Positions 39,206 to 49,220 are shown, counted from the stretch's first letter. The stretch is 64,000 nucleotides of DNA from Klebsiella ornithinolytica NBRC 105727 = ATCC 31898 (GCF_001598295.1 NZ_BCYR01000010.1:1-64000), one strand, 5' to 3'. Notes: generated from the sequence alone by a model not told the origin. Numbers and translations: made by a program.

Positions 39206-39602
39206 GGCGGCCTGTATTCAGTGAGGAGACATCTCTATGGGCGATTATTGTCCTGACGGGACCGGGCAGCAATATAAAACGCGCAGATCATCGTCAATCT
39301 GCACACACCGATGAGAAATTACATTAATGCATTACAGGCACGCGATATGGCGTACGATTTCACGCCCCTACAGTTTCGGGATTGGCCAGACGTTTCAGTA
39401 GTTCCTTGCCCGGCTCCCTGCCGCAGGTCGGCAATCATTTATCGTCTACCAAAGTCACTCAGACCGAGAGCTGCGCGCGCTCCAAAAGCAGAGCACAGGC
39501 GAAACACCGCGGTATCAGTACACACAACGCCACTTGCGGTTCGCATTCCCTTCGCCCCTGGACTATACCTTAGGCATCTTTATTCCCTGAGGAACAACCC
39601 TT
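39206..39602. other. Intergenic region before the PfpI gene
   Basis: About 400 bases with no gene I can support. A 107-codon plus-strand frame (39311-39634) is basic, overlaps the PfpI start and has no family look. ACTATACC near 39561 could be a -10 for the PfpI gene; GAGGAA lies 9-14 bases before its ATG. Confidence 0.5.
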
Positions 39603-40169
39603 ATGAGCAAAAAAATTCTGATGCTGGTTGGTGATTATGCCGAAGATTACGAAACCATGGTGCCGTTTCAGGCATTGCAGATGATTGGCCATCAGGTTGA
39701 CGCGGTTTGCCCGGATAAGAGCAAAGGCGACTATATCATGACGGCGATCCATGATTTTGACGGTGCCCAGACCTATAGCGAGAAACCCGGGCACCGCTTT
39801 GTCCTCAACGCCGACTTTGCTGCCGTAAAAGAACAGGATTATGACGCCCTGCTGATCCCCGGTGGACGAGCGCCGGAGTATCTGCGCTTGAATGACGAGG
39901 TGCTCAAACTGGTTCAGGCGTTTGACGCGGCGCACAAACCCATTGCCGCCGTTTGCCACGGCCCGCAGCTTCTGGCCGCCGCCGGAATACTGAAAGGCCG
40001 CACCTGTAGCGCCTACCCGGCCTGCGCGCCAGAAGTACGGCTCAGCGGCGGGCATTATGCTGAGATCGGTATCGATCAGGCGCATGTTGACGGCAACCTG
40101 GTCACCGCCCCTGCCTGGCCCGCCCATCCGCAATGGCTGGCGAAATTTGCTGAAGTGTTGCAGCAGTAA
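39603..40169 (+). CDS. DJ-1/PfpI-family protein
   Basis: 188 residues. Class I glutamine amidotransferase-like fold. The nucleophile elbow [13 protein letters not shown] has Cys118 followed by His119; Glu15 in YAEDYE is the conserved acid that tunes the cysteine. [16 protein letters not shown] is family-typical. Members act as glyoxalase III, deglycase or chaperone-like stress proteins; which applies is unclear. Related to YhbO but longer (188 against 172). It precedes the toxin-antitoxin pair by 190 bases. Confidence 0.88.
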   Translation: MSKKILMLVGDYAEDYETMVPFQALQMIGHQVDAVCPDKSKGDYIMTAIHDFDGAQTYSEKPGHRFVLNADFAAVKEQDYDALLIPGGRAPEYLRLNDEVLKLVQAFDAAHKPIAAVCHGPQLLAAAGILKGRTCSAYPACAPEVRLSGGHYAEIGIDQAHVDGNLVTAPAWPAHPQWLAKFAEVLQQ

Positions 40170-40308
40170 ACGTTGAATCCGCGACGAATAAAACGCCCCC
40201 GGAGGACCGTCCAGCTGACGGTCCTTACTGAGGACTGTTTTCGGGGCCGCCAGCCACAAAACCGCAACCAACTCATGACCCGCCCGGCGATTATATTTTC
40301 AACAACCC

Positions 40309-40339
40309 GACAAATGACTATAATAAAGCATGACAAATG
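40309..40339 (+). promoter_or_regulatory. Promoter and direct-repeat operator of the xre-res operon
   Basis: Two copies of GACAAATG (40309-40316 and 40332-40339), 23 bases apart start to start, flank a TATAAT -10 box at 40319-40324. Repeats bracketing the core promoter are expected for autorepression by the Xre-RES complex. The second copy extends to GACAAATGTC, a small palindrome. Confidence 0.6.
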
Positions 40340-40358
40340 TCCTTATTCAGGAGGGAAG

Positions 40359-40802
40359 ATGAAAACCTGGGTTCCTGCAGAGCAACCTGCCGATAATGCG
40401 CTGTGGCGCTATGCCGGGCTACCGGCGAATCGGGGTATGCAGTTGATTGAGCTGCTGAGTATGGGATTACCGGTCAGCATTCTGGATAATATTCATGAGT
40501 GGACGGAAATGTCGAAAACCGACATTCTGCGCATCACCGGGATTAATGAGCGCAACGTTGCCCGGCGCAAGAGCGCGGGCGGCACGTTGACGCCAGGCGA
40601 AAGCGAACGTGTGGCGCGTTTTGTCAGGGTCCTGGATACCGCCGTCGACTATTTTGGCAGCAAGCAGGATGCCTACGACTGGCTGCAGTCGCCGGTCAGA
40701 GGACTGGGCAATGTCGCCCCCATCGATTTGATTGCTACCGAGAGCGGCGCGCTGGAAGTAACAGACCTGATCGGTCGCCTGGAACACGGCGTCTTTGCAT
40801 GA
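40359..40802 (+). CDS. Xre/MbcA/ParS-family antitoxin
   Basis: 147 residues from ATG 40359, with AGGAGGG 3 bases upstream; a 62-codon open extension upstream is rejected because it covers the promoter. N-terminal Xre-like HTH (about residues 27-75, MSKTDILRITGINERNVARRK) and C-terminal DUF2384 toxin-binding domain (about 90-145, DTAVDYFGSKQDAYDWLQSPVRGLGNVAPIDLIATESG). Type II antitoxins of this kind insert into the RES toxin and bind their own promoter. The stop overlaps the toxin start by 4 bases (ATGA). Confidence 0.9.
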   Translation: MKTWVPAEQPADNALWRYAGLPANRGMQLIELLSMGLPVSILDNIHEWTEMSKTDILRITGINERNVARRKSAGGTLTPGESERVARFVRVLDTAVDYFGSKQDAYDWLQSPVRGLGNVAPIDLIATESGALEVTDLIGRLEHGVFA

Positions 40803-41272
40803 TTTTCTATCGTCTGGTTACCGGCCGTTACGCCAGCGAAGCCTGGACGGGAAGCGGGGCCAACCAGTACGGCGGGCGCTGGAATCACCAGGGACACCCG
40901 GCGGTCTATGTGTCCACTTCCATTGCCCTGGCGTCACTGGAGATCCTGGTTCACGTCAAAAATGAGGCAATCCTCAACCAGTATCAGCTGTATAGTATCG
41001 AGATACCGGACAGTGAAGTGGAATCCCTCGATAAACAGTGGTTACCGGATAACTGGCAAGAAAATCCGATGCCCGTTTCCACAATGGATCTGGGCACCGG
41101 CTGGCTACAGGCGGGCAGCGGTCTGGCGCTGATGCTTCCCTCCTGCATTATTCCCTATGAAAACAACGCCATTTTAAACCCGCTGCATCCCGCGTTCAGC
41201 GAGGCCCTGGCCTCCGTGCGTCAGTATCCCTTTACCTTTGATCCCCGCCTCGCACGCTCCACGCCCCTTTGA
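40799..41272 (+). CDS. RES-domain toxin (NAD+-degrading)
   Basis: 157 residues. The RES signature residues are present: Arg27 in YGGRWN, Glu48 in ASLEILVH, and Ser115 in LMLPSCIIPYENNAILNPLHP. RES toxins resemble ADP-ribosyltransferases and deplete NAD+ when the antitoxin is lost. ATG overlaps the antitoxin stop, ensuring coupled synthesis with the antitoxin first. Both halves look intact, so the module is probably functional. Confidence 0.92.
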   Translation: MIFYRLVTGRYASEAWTGSGANQYGGRWNHQGHPAVYVSTSIALASLEILVHVKNEAILNQYQLYSIEIPDSEVESLDKQWLPDNWQENPMPVSTMDLGTGWLQAGSGLALMLPSCIIPYENNAILNPLHPAFSEALASVRQYPFTFDPRLARSTPL

Positions 41273-41352
41273 GGCCCTGGCAGCAATACCTTGCCATCAA
41301 GACTGAGTGAGGAGAAAACCTTTCGCCGCGCCTTGCCAGTCCGTGGTGATGG

Positions 41353-42132
41353 TTAAACCGTCGGCACGGTTCCACCATCAATGAGGTATTCTGCCCCGGT
41401 TATCGATGCCGCCCGGTCGGAGACTAAAAACGCAATCAGATTGGCCACCTCTTCGGGTTGCGCCGGACGACCGAGTGGGATTCCGCCTAATGAGTCCATG
41501 ATGATTTGTTTCCCTTGCGCATACTCAACCCCCTGCTGCTGCGCGAGCCGCTGCGCAAATCTGACCGCCGCCTCGGTTTCAATCCAGCCGGGGGCCACGC
41601 TCAGAACACGAACGCCCCTGGGGGAAACCTCTTTCGACAGGCTTTTACTGTAGGTGGAGAGCGCGGCTTTTGCCGCGGCGTAGGCCGTGGTTGACTCCGG
41701 CAGCGGCATCCTTCTTTGGATTGAAGAGACGTGGATAATCACCCCCTTCCCGCTGTTGAGCATGAGGGGAAGCAGTAGACGATCCAGCCTGAGGGCAGGG
41801 AAAAGGTTGAGATCCAGCTCCTGCTGCCACAGCTCATCGCTCAGCGCGGCAAACCCGCCTGCCGGGGAGGAAGAACCGCCCAGCATATGAACGATAATAT
41901 CAACGCCGCCCAGCTGCTCCTGTACCTCCGCGGCCAGCAGAGCGCACCCGCTCGCCGTGGCGAGATCCGCCGTCACAAAGAGCGCATCAACAGGAGCGTC
42001 CGGCGGATGGCGAGCGCAGGTTAACACTCGCGCCCCCAGCTGGCGAAACAGCGCCACGGTTGCCGCCCCGGCCCCTTTGGTACCCGAGGTAATCAGAACG
42101 CGCTTTCCTTCCAGCGCCAGAAAATCACTCAT
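41353..42132 (-). CDS. SDR-family oxidoreductase
   Basis: 259 residues. Classical short-chain dehydrogenase: cofactor loop [11 protein letters not shown] (TGxxxGxG variant, about residues 14-24), NAG-like HMLGG, catalytic [25 protein letters not shown] giving Ser, Tyr and Lys, and C-terminal [10 protein letters not shown]. The ATG at 42132 overlaps the end of the upstream SnoaL gene (ATGAGTGA), so the two are coupled. Substrate unknown. It is divergent from a LysR gene at 42545. Confidence 0.9.
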   Translation of the reverse strand: MSDFLALEGKRVLITSGTKGAGAATVALFRQLGARVLTCARHPPDAPVDALFVTADLATASGCALLAAEVQEQLGGVDIIVHMLGGSSSPAGGFAALSDELWQQELDLNLFPALRLDRLLLPLMLNSGKGVIIHVSSIQRRMPLPESTTAYAAAKAALSTYSKSLSKEVSPRGVRVLSVAPGWIETEAAVRFAQRLAQQQGVEYAQGKQIIMDSLGGIPLGRPAQPEEVANLIAFLVSDRAASITGAEYLIDGGTVPTV

Positions 42133-42442
42133 CACCGATCTCCAGCTCATCGATCTGCCCTGCCGTCAGGCGAAATACATAGCTAAGGATGACCGGGCTG
42201 CCGGGAAAATTTCCGCTGACGTTGGCGCGCACCTTTACCCTGGCGCCCTGCGTTATCGTCTCAATAGGTTCGGCGACATACCGGTATTTTTGTCTGGCGG
42301 CAACCCGCCACTCGCGGATGGCCTGCCGTCCGCGATAGGTATTCCCTTCATCTTTCACCACCGCATCCGGGGTGAAGGCGCTGACAACGCGCTCCAGATC
42401 TTCAGCGGCAAAAAAGGCCTGTACTGCTGATGGCGTATCCAT
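42125..42442 (-). CDS. SnoaL-like/NTF2-fold protein
   Basis: 105 residues. Begins [46 protein letters not shown], the typical SnoaL/NTF2 fold ([12 protein letters not shown]...GRDAI-like). It is the first gene of a two-gene operon with the SDR and lies 102 bases from the divergent LysR gene. Such small proteins often bind or isomerise polyketide- or steroid-like ligands. No specific role can be assigned. Confidence 0.87.
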   Translation of the reverse strand: MDTPSAVQAFFAAEDLERVVSAFTPDAVVKDEGNTYRGRQAIREWRVAARQKYRYVAEPIETITQGARVKVRANVSGNFPGSPVILSYVFRLTAGQIDELEIGDE

Positions 42443-42544
42443 AGTGAATCTCCCGTGATTAAACGCTACGGCTTAACTTTAAGAATCCTTTATAATTTAA
42501 ACAATCAGGACAAACCGGGATGCCATGATGAAGGAAATGGGATA

Positions 42545-43450
42545 ATGTCGCGAATCACGCTAACGGATTTAGATGCCGTTATGGCCATCGCCCGACGAGG
42601 GACCTTTCGCGCGGCGGCGATCGAGCTGGGGGTATCAACCACCGCATTGAGCCATATCATCGCCAGATTTGAAGCCGAAATGGGCGTACGTCTATTTAAC
42701 CGGACTACCCGCAGCGTGGGGCTCACCGACGCCGGTCGCCTGTTTATCGATAACATCGGTCCGTCGCTGCAGGGCGTTCATCAGGCCCTTGAGGTTGTCC
42801 GCTCCCGCAGCGAAACCCCTTCTGGCGTCCTGCGCATCAATACGCCTCCGTTTGCCGCCCGGACGCTTCTCTCCCGGGTCGTGCTGGAGTTTTTGCACCG
42901 CTATCCGCAAATGCAGGTGGATATCGTCACCGATGGCCGGCTGATCGACATCGTTGCGGAAGGCTTCGATATGGGAGTACGGGTCGCCAGCCTGATACCG
43001 GAGGATATGATCGCACTTTCCCTCGGCAAACCTCAGCGCTATGCCGTGGTGGCTTCTGCGCAGTATCTTTCGCACCATAAGCGGCCTGAAACCCCCGCAG
43101 ATCTGCTCAATCATCCCTGCATCCGGGTGCGTCTGCCCGATGGTTCCCTCTATCGCTGGCATCTTGAGAAGCAAGGAGAAACGGTACAGGTCGATGTCCG
43201 CGGGCAGCTGACGCTGGATGAGGCGTCGCTGGCGCGGATTGCGGTGCTGGAAGATGCGGGAATAGGTTTCTTTCTTGAACAGGATGTCATCGAGGATATT
43301 GAGGCCGGCCGGCTCATTCGTTTACTGGACGACTGGACGCCCCCTTTTCCCGGCCTGTGTCTGTATTATCCCGGCAGACGTCACCCCTCCGCCGGGCTGG
43401 CCGCCTTTCTGGCGCTGGTGCGGGAATTTGCCCGATCCGCCGGCCGTTGA
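42545..43450 (+). CDS. LysR-family transcriptional regulator
   Basis: 301 residues from ATG 42545. HTH residues 3-48 ([44 protein letters not shown]). The effector-binding domain follows, with the CrgA-like [20 protein letters not shown] segment. The 30-codon open extension upstream overlaps the divergent SnoaL promoter and is rejected. Divergent orientation points to control of the SnoaL-SDR operon. Confidence 0.9.
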   Translation: MSRITLTDLDAVMAIARRGTFRAAAIELGVSTTALSHIIARFEAEMGVRLFNRTTRSVGLTDAGRLFIDNIGPSLQGVHQALEVVRSRSETPSGVLRINTPPFAARTLLSRVVLEFLHRYPQMQVDIVTDGRLIDIVAEGFDMGVRVASLIPEDMIALSLGKPQRYAVVASAQYLSHHKRPETPADLLNHPCIRVRLPDGSLYRWHLEKQGETVQVDVRGQLTLDEASLARIAVLEDAGIGFFLEQDVIEDIEAGRLIRLLDDWTPPFPGLCLYYPGRRHPSAGLAAFLALVREFARSAGR

Positions 43451-43477
43451 GGCCCGCTGGCAAGCGCCGGAACCATG

Positions 43478-44383
43478 CTATCGCGGCGCCGGCAAATCTT
43501 CCCGCTGGCGCCACGCCGCAAGTTCTTCATTCAGCCAGGCGATGAACAACGAGACCTCCGTTTTCTTTTCACTTTGCTGCGGGGTGACCAGCCAGTACGG
43601 CCAGGGATAAGGCGCAGAACAGGCGGTGACCTGGACCAGCTCTCCTCGATCGATCGCGCCCTGCACCAGGGAGCGCCGCTCCAGCGCAATGCCATTGCCG
43701 AGTCGCACGGCTTCCAGAACCAGATTCGAGTCGTTGATACAGAGTCCGCCGGCGACGATCTCACGCTCCAGCCCGGCCTTCAGGCACCAGGTTTTCCAGG
43801 ATTCCATCGAAAATAGAATCTTACTCGCCGCCACCTCTTGCGGCGTTGCCGGCAGCGCGCCGCCGTTGTAATGCGGCGCGGCCACCACAATCAGCTCATC
43901 GGCAAACATATAGCGGCTTTCCAGCCCTTCCCAGTCGCCTTTCCCCATGCGAATGGCAATATCCACCGCCTCCTGCTGCATGTTGGTGACCGTCAGACTG
44001 GCCAGCAGCCGCAACGTGATATGGGGATAGCTGGTGCGAAAGCGATCCAGGCGCGGCAATAGCCAGTGGCAGGCAAAAGACGGTACCGTGGCCAGGGTTA
44101 ACGTCGTCGTCCGCGGCTTAACGTGGACCAGACGAGTGGCATCCGCGATATGTTCCAGCGCCTCGCGGACATGCATCGCATACAGTCGCCCCTCTTCGTT
44201 AATCTGCACTCCGCGTCCGTGACGCGTAAACAATCTCACGCCGAGCATCTCTTCCAGCACTTTAATTTGCTGACTGATTGCCGAATGGGTGACATGCAGC
44301 TCTTTCGCCGCCTGCGTCACGCTCCCAAGTCGGGCAACGGCCTCAAAGCTCCGTAAACTGGCGATCGGTGGGTAATCCGACAT
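43478..44383 (-). CDS. LysR-family regulator, GcvA-like
   Basis: 301 residues from ATG 44383 (MSDYPPIASLRSFEAVARLGSVTQAAKELHVTHSAISQQIKVLEEMLGVRLF, the HTH typical of GcvA). A 12-codon upstream extension is ignored. Effector domain with LTLATVPSFACHWLLPRL and the WLVTPQQSEKKTEVSLFIAWL tail. It is convergent with the previous LysR (27-base gap) and divergent from a GST gene 245 bases away, its likely target. Confidence 0.9.
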   Translation of the reverse strand: MSDYPPIASLRSFEAVARLGSVTQAAKELHVTHSAISQQIKVLEEMLGVRLFTRHGRGVQINEEGRLYAMHVREALEHIADATRLVHVKPRTTTLTLATVPSFACHWLLPRLDRFRTSYPHITLRLLASLTVTNMQQEAVDIAIRMGKGDWEGLESRYMFADELIVVAAPHYNGGALPATPQEVAASKILFSMESWKTWCLKAGLEREIVAGGLCINDSNLVLEAVRLGNGIALERRSLVQGAIDRGELVQVTACSAPYPWPYWLVTPQQSEKKTEVSLFIAWLNEELAAWRQREDLPAPR

Positions 44384-44627
44384 GAAGCAGCTCCTTATAT
44401 TCCGGCTCCTGGAGGTCAACGTTACCCTAGTCCAGGAGGGTAAACCTCGGGCGACAGTACCGGTCAGTCATTCTGACATCTCAGGTAAGAAATGCGTAAT
44501 ATTCGTTATCGCCAATCTGGCGTAATGTCTCTCTGCAGCCAGGGGCAATGCGCACGGTGATATCCTTCCTGGCGCACCTTGATTGACCCGGCATTCTCCT
44601 TTCAGAGACAGGAAAACAGGAATCATG

Positions 44628-45233
44628 ATGAAACTCATTGGCATGTTGGACTCCCCTTACGTGAGGCGCGTCGCGGTATCTCTGGCGCTGTACGGTGTCG
44701 AATTTGAACACCTGCCGCTGTCGGTGTTTAGTGCCGTTGAACCCTTCGCAAAATTCAATCCGGTGGTCAAGGCGCCTACGCTGATTCTGGATAACGCCGT
44801 TCGGCTGATGGACTCCACGCTGATCCTTCATTACTTCGAATCTCAGGCAGATTTGCAGCGTAAATTGCTCCCCGCCGCCGGCCCTGCGCTGGCCGAAGAT
44901 CTTCAGACGCTGGGATGGATTCTGGCTGCCAGCGAAAAAGCCGTACAACAGGTTTACGAACACCGCTTACGGCCGCCAGAGAAACAGTATCAACCGTGGA
45001 TTGAACGCATCACCTGGCAGTTACTGTCTGCCTGCCGGGAATGGAACGCCGCGCTGGAACGCCGGGCGCTCAACACGCCGCTCGATCAGGTCTCGGTAAC
45101 CAGCGCCGTGGTATGGACCTTTATTCAGGCGATGATCCCCGAGGTGGTGAAGGCCGATGACTTCCACTCAATTCGTGCCCACAGCGAAATAGCAGAAGCC
45201 CATCCGGCCTTGAAACAGTTTCCTTTTCCCTGA
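44628..45233 (+). CDS. Glutathione S-transferase family protein
   Basis: 201 residues from ATG 44628 (6 bases after AGGA; an ATG directly before it at 44625 is less well spaced). N-terminal thioredoxin-like domain MKLIGMLDSPYVRRVAVSLALYGVEFEHL with Ser9-Pro10 in place of the beta-class Cys10 seen in gstA at 5.4 kb, then NPVVKAPTLILDN with cis-Pro. C-terminal helical domain 90-200. It resembles the YibF/YfcF group. Divergent from the GcvA-like regulator. Specific substrate unknown. Confidence 0.88.
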   Translation: MKLIGMLDSPYVRRVAVSLALYGVEFEHLPLSVFSAVEPFAKFNPVVKAPTLILDNAVRLMDSTLILHYFESQADLQRKLLPAAGPALAEDLQTLGWILAASEKAVQQVYEHRLRPPEKQYQPWIERITWQLLSACREWNAALERRALNTPLDQVSVTSAVVWTFIQAMIPEVVKADDFHSIRAHSEIAEAHPALKQFPFP

Positions 45234-45259
45234 GCGATATAACAGCGGAAAACTTTTGC

Positions 45260-45281
45260 GGGGCACAGAGGCCCCTTTTTT
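45260..45281 (+). terminator. Intrinsic terminator after the second GST gene
   Basis: Stem GGGGC/GCCCC (45260-45264 with 45271-45275), a 6-base loop, then six T. Short but GC-rich. Confidence 0.8.
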
Positions 45282-45470
45282 ATTGCCCGCCAGGCGCCAG
45301 CCGGGAGCGACGTACAGACCGCATGCATCCCGCTGGCTGGCGCCGGGGTTTTCGACCACACTTAAACCCGACTCCCGCTGCTGAACCTAAGGCGCCGATC
45401 GCTTTTCCCGGTTGACCGTCCGGCAGGCGGGAAACGGCAATGGAAGAACGTTTATCACGGGTGATGATGC

Positions 45471-47081
45471 ATGAAGAAAATTGCGATTATCGGCGCAGGC
45501 CCCACCGGGATTTATACTCTTTTTTCCCTGTTAAAATATCCGGAGCCGCTGGCGGTGACGGTCTATGAGCAGGCGAGTCAGGCCGGCGTCGGCATGCCAT
45601 ACAGCGACGAAGAAAACTCGCGCATGATGCTGGCCAATATCGCCAGTATTGAAATCCCACCGATCCTCTGTCCCTATATCGACTGGCTGAAACAGCAAAG
45701 CGAGGAGCACCTTGCCCGCTATGGCGTCAGCTATGATTCGCTGCATGTTCGCCAGTTTCTTCCGCGTATCCTGCTTGGCGAATATTTTCGCGACCAGTTT
45801 ATCGGCCTGACAGCCAGAGCCAGACAACAGGGTTTCTCGCTGACGGTGCATGAATCCTGTGAGGTCACCGACCTGCAGGCCACGGCAGAAGGCGTCAGAT
45901 TATGGGCACAAGGTGAGTCGGCGGCGGAACGTTTCGATCTTGCGGTCATCGCCACGGGCCACGTCTGGCCCGCTGACGAGGAGTCCACCCGTACCTTTTT
46001 CCCCAGTCCGTGGTCCGGCCTGATGGATGCCGAGATCCCGGCATGCAGGGTCGGTATCATGGGTACCTCGTTGAGCGGTATTGATGCCGCGATGGCCGTG
46101 GTGGTTCAGCACGGCGAGTTTGTCGAATCCGCCGCGCGCTCGCTGCAGTTCAGGCTCAATCCGGCCAGCAAAGCGCTGAATATTGTCCTGATGTCGCGCT
46201 CCGGCATATTGCCGGAAGCGGATTTTTACTGCCCGATTCCCTATGAACCGCTTTCGGTGGTGACGCCTGACGCGCTGGAAAAGGCGATTGCCGCCGGTTC
46301 AGAGGGTTTACTTGACCGCGTTTTCCGGTTGATGGCAGAGGAGATCGACCGCGCCGATCCGCAATGGAGTGCCGGTATCGCCCTCCCGACGCTGAACGCC
46401 GATAGCTTCAGCGACGCGTGGTTTCGTGAACGACACCAACATGACCCGTTTCACTGGGCGCAGGCCAATCTTATGGAAGTCGAGCGCAACAAGCGCGAGA
46501 AATACACCGTTCCGTGGCGCTATGTCATCCTCCGGCTGCATGAGGCCGTGCAGGAAATGGTCCCGCATCTGGATGCGCGGGATAGTCAGCGCTTTAGCGA
46601 CGGGCTCGCCCGGGTGTTCATCGATAATTACGCCGCTATTCCGTCAGAGTCGATCCGCCGCCTGCTGGCGCTTCGCGAAGCCGGAGCGCTCCGCATTCTC
46701 GCCCTCGGCGAGGATTACCAGATGGCGATCGAAGAGGACAAAACGGTGATTACCACGCGGGAAAGCCGGGCCACCTATGATGTCTTTATTGATGCACGCG
46801 GGCAAAGAGCGCTAAAAACAAAAGATCTGCCCTTCCCGACGTTACGGGAGCAGCTGCAGGCCACCGGCGATGAGATCCCGGACGTGGGGGACGACTACAC
46901 GTTACAGGAGCCTGCGGAGGTACGAGGCCGCGTGGCGTTCGCGGCGCTGCCGTGGTTAATGCATGATCGGCCTTTTGTGCAGGGTATTACCGCCTGTGCC
47001 GAGATGGCTGAAGCCATGGCAGGCGCCATTTCCCGTCCGGCGTCCCGTCGCCGCAGGCGTTTGCCGCAGACCGATCTGTGA
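45471..47081 (+). CDS. FAD/NAD(P)-binding protein (HcnB/NAD_binding_9-type)
   Basis: 536 residues. N-terminal Rossmann FAD-binding fold IAIIGAGPTGIYTLFSLLKY (GxGxxG at 8-13). A second dinucleotide motif VGIMGTSLSGIDAAM is near residue 193. Long C-terminal region with no recognisable catalytic cysteines. It resembles proteins annotated as FAD/NAD(P)-binding oxidoreductases with PF13454-like domains. No redox partner is adjacent. The poly-Arg tail ISRPASRRRRRLPQTDL is unusual. It could be an amine- or hydroxylase-type monooxygenase, but the substrate is unknown. Confidence 0.85.
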   Translation: MKKIAIIGAGPTGIYTLFSLLKYPEPLAVTVYEQASQAGVGMPYSDEENSRMMLANIASIEIPPILCPYIDWLKQQSEEHLARYGVSYDSLHVRQFLPRILLGEYFRDQFIGLTARARQQGFSLTVHESCEVTDLQATAEGVRLWAQGESAAERFDLAVIATGHVWPADEESTRTFFPSPWSGLMDAEIPACRVGIMGTSLSGIDAAMAVVVQHGEFVESAARSLQFRLNPASKALNIVLMSRSGILPEADFYCPIPYEPLSVVTPDALEKAIAAGSEGLLDRVFRLMAEEIDRADPQWSAGIALPTLNADSFSDAWFRERHQHDPFHWAQANLMEVERNKREKYTVPWRYVILRLHEAVQEMVPHLDARDSQRFSDGLARVFIDNYAAIPSESIRRLLALREAGALRILALGEDYQMAIEEDKTVITTRESRATYDVFIDARGQRALKTKDLPFPTLREQLQATGDEIPDVGDDYTLQEPAEVRGRVAFAALPWLMHDRPFVQGITACAEMAEAMAGAISRPASRRRRRLPQTDL

Positions 47082-47504
47082 CGATCAATCTTAGCGCTGC
47101 CCGGGATCCGGGTGAAAAGGATCTTTCTTATGGTCCTCGCTATCATCGCGTTTACGCGGTATTTCCCCCTGTTCGCGCGGGTCGTCTTTTGCCGGGCGAC
47201 TCCCGCGCTTTGCGGCGTCATTTGCCATCAATCGTCTCATGTATACCTCCGGTCGCGACGTGGATGATTGCGGTGGCTGATAAGCCGGCGCAGGAAAAAG
47301 TCCTGTGCAGGTTCCTCAACCGGCCTTATAAAGCCTGGTTGCCAGGACAAGTTTTCACCAGCGAAAAGATTTGCGCCTGCTCCTTCGCCTCAGGCCAGGT
47401 CTGGTGTTCGGATGGCGGCGACGGGGTGTGGTAGCGGCCCTTTTCGGCAATGGGCGGCGATGAGCGGCCTGTGCAAAAGGGCTTCTCATCGCGATTAACA
47501 GGCG
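47082..47504. other. Unassigned 423-bp region
   Basis: No convincing gene. A GTG-started frame (47078-47434, overlapping the previous stop by 4 bases) reads as Arg/Pro/Cys-rich and lacks a family look. An AAAAGGA before ATG 47130 opens a 46-codon frame with two hydrophobic runs, also unsupported. The minus strand has a frame at 47326-47508. The last 100 bases may hold the terminator of the MBL gene. Confidence 0.4.
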
Positions 47505-48299
47505 TCATCCACGCAGGCAGGCGAGATATTTTTGTGCGGAACGCTGTACCCTTTCATGCGCGTTGTTCAGCATATTTTGCCCGGCGAAGGCTCCGTACAG
47601 TCTGGCAAACCGCACGCCGGCCAGGCGCTGCATGATGTTTTCAATGACCGACGCGGGCAGCGGCAGCATATTCGGGTAGCTCCACATAAAAGAGACCGCA
47701 TCCGCACCGGGAGTCACCTGCAGGATGTCGCCCACCAGCAGCGTGCCATCGCCCTCGCGCCAGTGTAGAACGGTTCCCCCGGCGAAGTGGCCGCCCAGTC
47801 GCAACAGCTGCACCGAGGGCCATAGCTCAAACGCATCGCCTTGCCACAGACGAATCGCCGGGCTATCGCGCACGATCCACTCACTGTCGCTGGCATGCAG
47901 ATAGACTGGCGCGTCAAAGGCGGCCGCCCAATCCTGCATGGTGGTGTAGTAATGAGGATGGGAAATCGCGATGGCATCAATACCGCCTAGCGCAGCTATC
48001 AACGCCATCGTGGCGGCATCGAGATTGGCAATGCAATCCCACAGAATATTGCCCTGCGGCGTTCTGAGCAGAAACGCGCGTTGGTTGATAGCGAACCGGG
48101 GAACGGTTTTAAGGCTAAACAAGGTGTTGTCATGCTGTTGCCAGGCGTTGGTATGATGGCTGATGAGATCCTCGAAGGCTACCCACGCCTGTCCGCTGAC
48201 CGGGACATACTGGCGTTCATCGTCACAAATCTTGCAGCGTAAGATGGGTGTACTTCTTTCGTCATACGACGTGCCGCACGTTTTACACAGCTTAATCAT
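47505..48299 (-). CDS. MBL-fold metallohydrolase with N-terminal zinc ribbon
   Basis: 264 residues from ATG 48299 (MIKLCKTCGTSYDERSTPILRCKICDDERQYV). Two CxxC pairs (Cys5/Cys8 and Cys22/Cys25) form a predicted zinc ribbon. The beta-lactamase-fold domain follows (about 60-220) but the HxHxDH metal motif is changed to SHPHYYTT; GGHFAGG and VGDIL are present, and no clear final His is seen, so the dinuclear site is probably incomplete. It resembles a small family of unknown function. It may have its own promoter upstream, since the next gene is 175 bases away. Confidence 0.85.
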   Translation of the reverse strand: MIKLCKTCGTSYDERSTPILRCKICDDERQYVPVSGQAWVAFEDLISHHTNAWQQHDNTLFSLKTVPRFAINQRAFLLRTPQGNILWDCIANLDAATMALIAALGGIDAIAISHPHYYTTMQDWAAAFDAPVYLHASDSEWIVRDSPAIRLWQGDAFELWPSVQLLRLGGHFAGGTVLHWREGDGTLLVGDILQVTPGADAVSFMWSYPNMLPLPASVIENIMQRLAGVRFARLYGAFAGQNMLNNAHERVQRSAQKYLACLRG

Positions 48300-48473
48300 T
48301 ATTCCCCTCCTGCACGATGGTAAAGCAGTCATGAGTATGGCAGATGCGCGGCGACGGCCGGTGATTCCGAAGATGACAGGAAAGCCACAGAGAGGAGAAC
48401 AGGAATAAGAACGGGAGGACGAGTCAAAAACGGTACGCTGAGATACAGGGCTTCCCTGCCCTGAAGAGAGAAA

Positions 48474-49109
48474 TTACTCGAAGTAGACGGCCGGGTTCTC
48501 CGACAGCGATACAAAGGTTTTGGTGTTCTTATCCAGCGCGCCAATCGCCCCGCTTTCGATATCGTAAACCCAGCCGTGCAGGCGCAGCGCCTTATCACGC
48601 AGACCGACGGCAACCGACGGGTGAGTTTTGATGTTGTTCAGCTGTGCGATAACGTTTTCCCGCACCATCGCATTCACTTTATCGATTTCACTGTTCCAGG
48701 TGCCTTTTTCGACCACCGCTTTTGCGGCATCGGCATAGCGCAGCCAATGCGCCACTGCCGGCATCGGATCCAGACACTGGCAGGTCGCAACCGCAGTCAT
48801 CGCGCCGCAGTTGGAATGGCCACAGATGACAATATCGGTGACGCCCAGGGCAACAACGGCATATTCGATAGTCGCGGACACGCCGCCCGGCTCTGGTCCG
48901 AATGAGGGCACGATATTCCCCGCGTTACGAATGACAAAGAGCTGTCCAGGTTCCTGCTGGGTCACCAGTTCCGGTACCAGGCGGCTGTCAGAACAGGAGA
49001 TAAACAGCGCTTTGGGATTCTGGCTGGAGGCCAGGCTACGGAAGAGCTCTTTACGCTGCGGGAAGATCTCTTTCTGGAAGTTGAGGAAACCCTCAATGAT
49101 ATGTTGCAT
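48474..49109 (-). CDS. Beta-class carbonic anhydrase, CynT-like
   Basis: 211 residues. It interconverts CO2 and bicarbonate. Zinc ligands Cys39, Asp41 ([12 protein letters not shown]), His98 and Cys101 ([10 protein letters not shown]) and the Arg43 dyad are intact. The sequence is much closer to E. coli CynT (the cyanase-operon enzyme) than to Can, but no cynR, cynS or cynX lies nearby. It lies 212 bases before the OFA transporter stop on the same strand. CO2 released by carbamate kinase YqeA in the adjacent purine cluster is a possible reason for its location; this is inference. Confidence 0.93.
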   Translation of the reverse strand: MQHIIEGFLNFQKEIFPQRKELFRSLASSQNPKALFISCSDSRLVPELVTQQEPGQLFVIRNAGNIVPSFGPEPGGVSATIEYAVVALGVTDIVICGHSNCGAMTAVATCQCLDPMPAVAHWLRYADAAKAVVEKGTWNSEIDKVNAMVRENVIAQLNNIKTHPSVAVGLRDKALRLHGWVYDIESGAIGALDKNTKTFVSLSENPAVYFE

Positions 49110-49220
49110 AGCAGTGTCTCTTTTCTCGGTATGAATTACGGTATGACAAAGATCACAGTTTGTCAGTGTATCACCGCAGCAGAGAATAGGAATCGTTATT
49201 CAAATGGAATCTATATGTTG

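Noticed and set aside
47078..47434. 118-codon frame overlapping the FAD-protein stop
   Set aside because: GTG start, no ribosome site, Arg/Pro/Cys-rich product and no recognised family.
36516..49100. Integrative genomic island beginning at the tRNA-Val array
   Set aside because: No integrase, no direct repeat of the tRNA 3' end and no mobility gene seen between 36.8 and 49.1 kb, and GC content looks like the rest.
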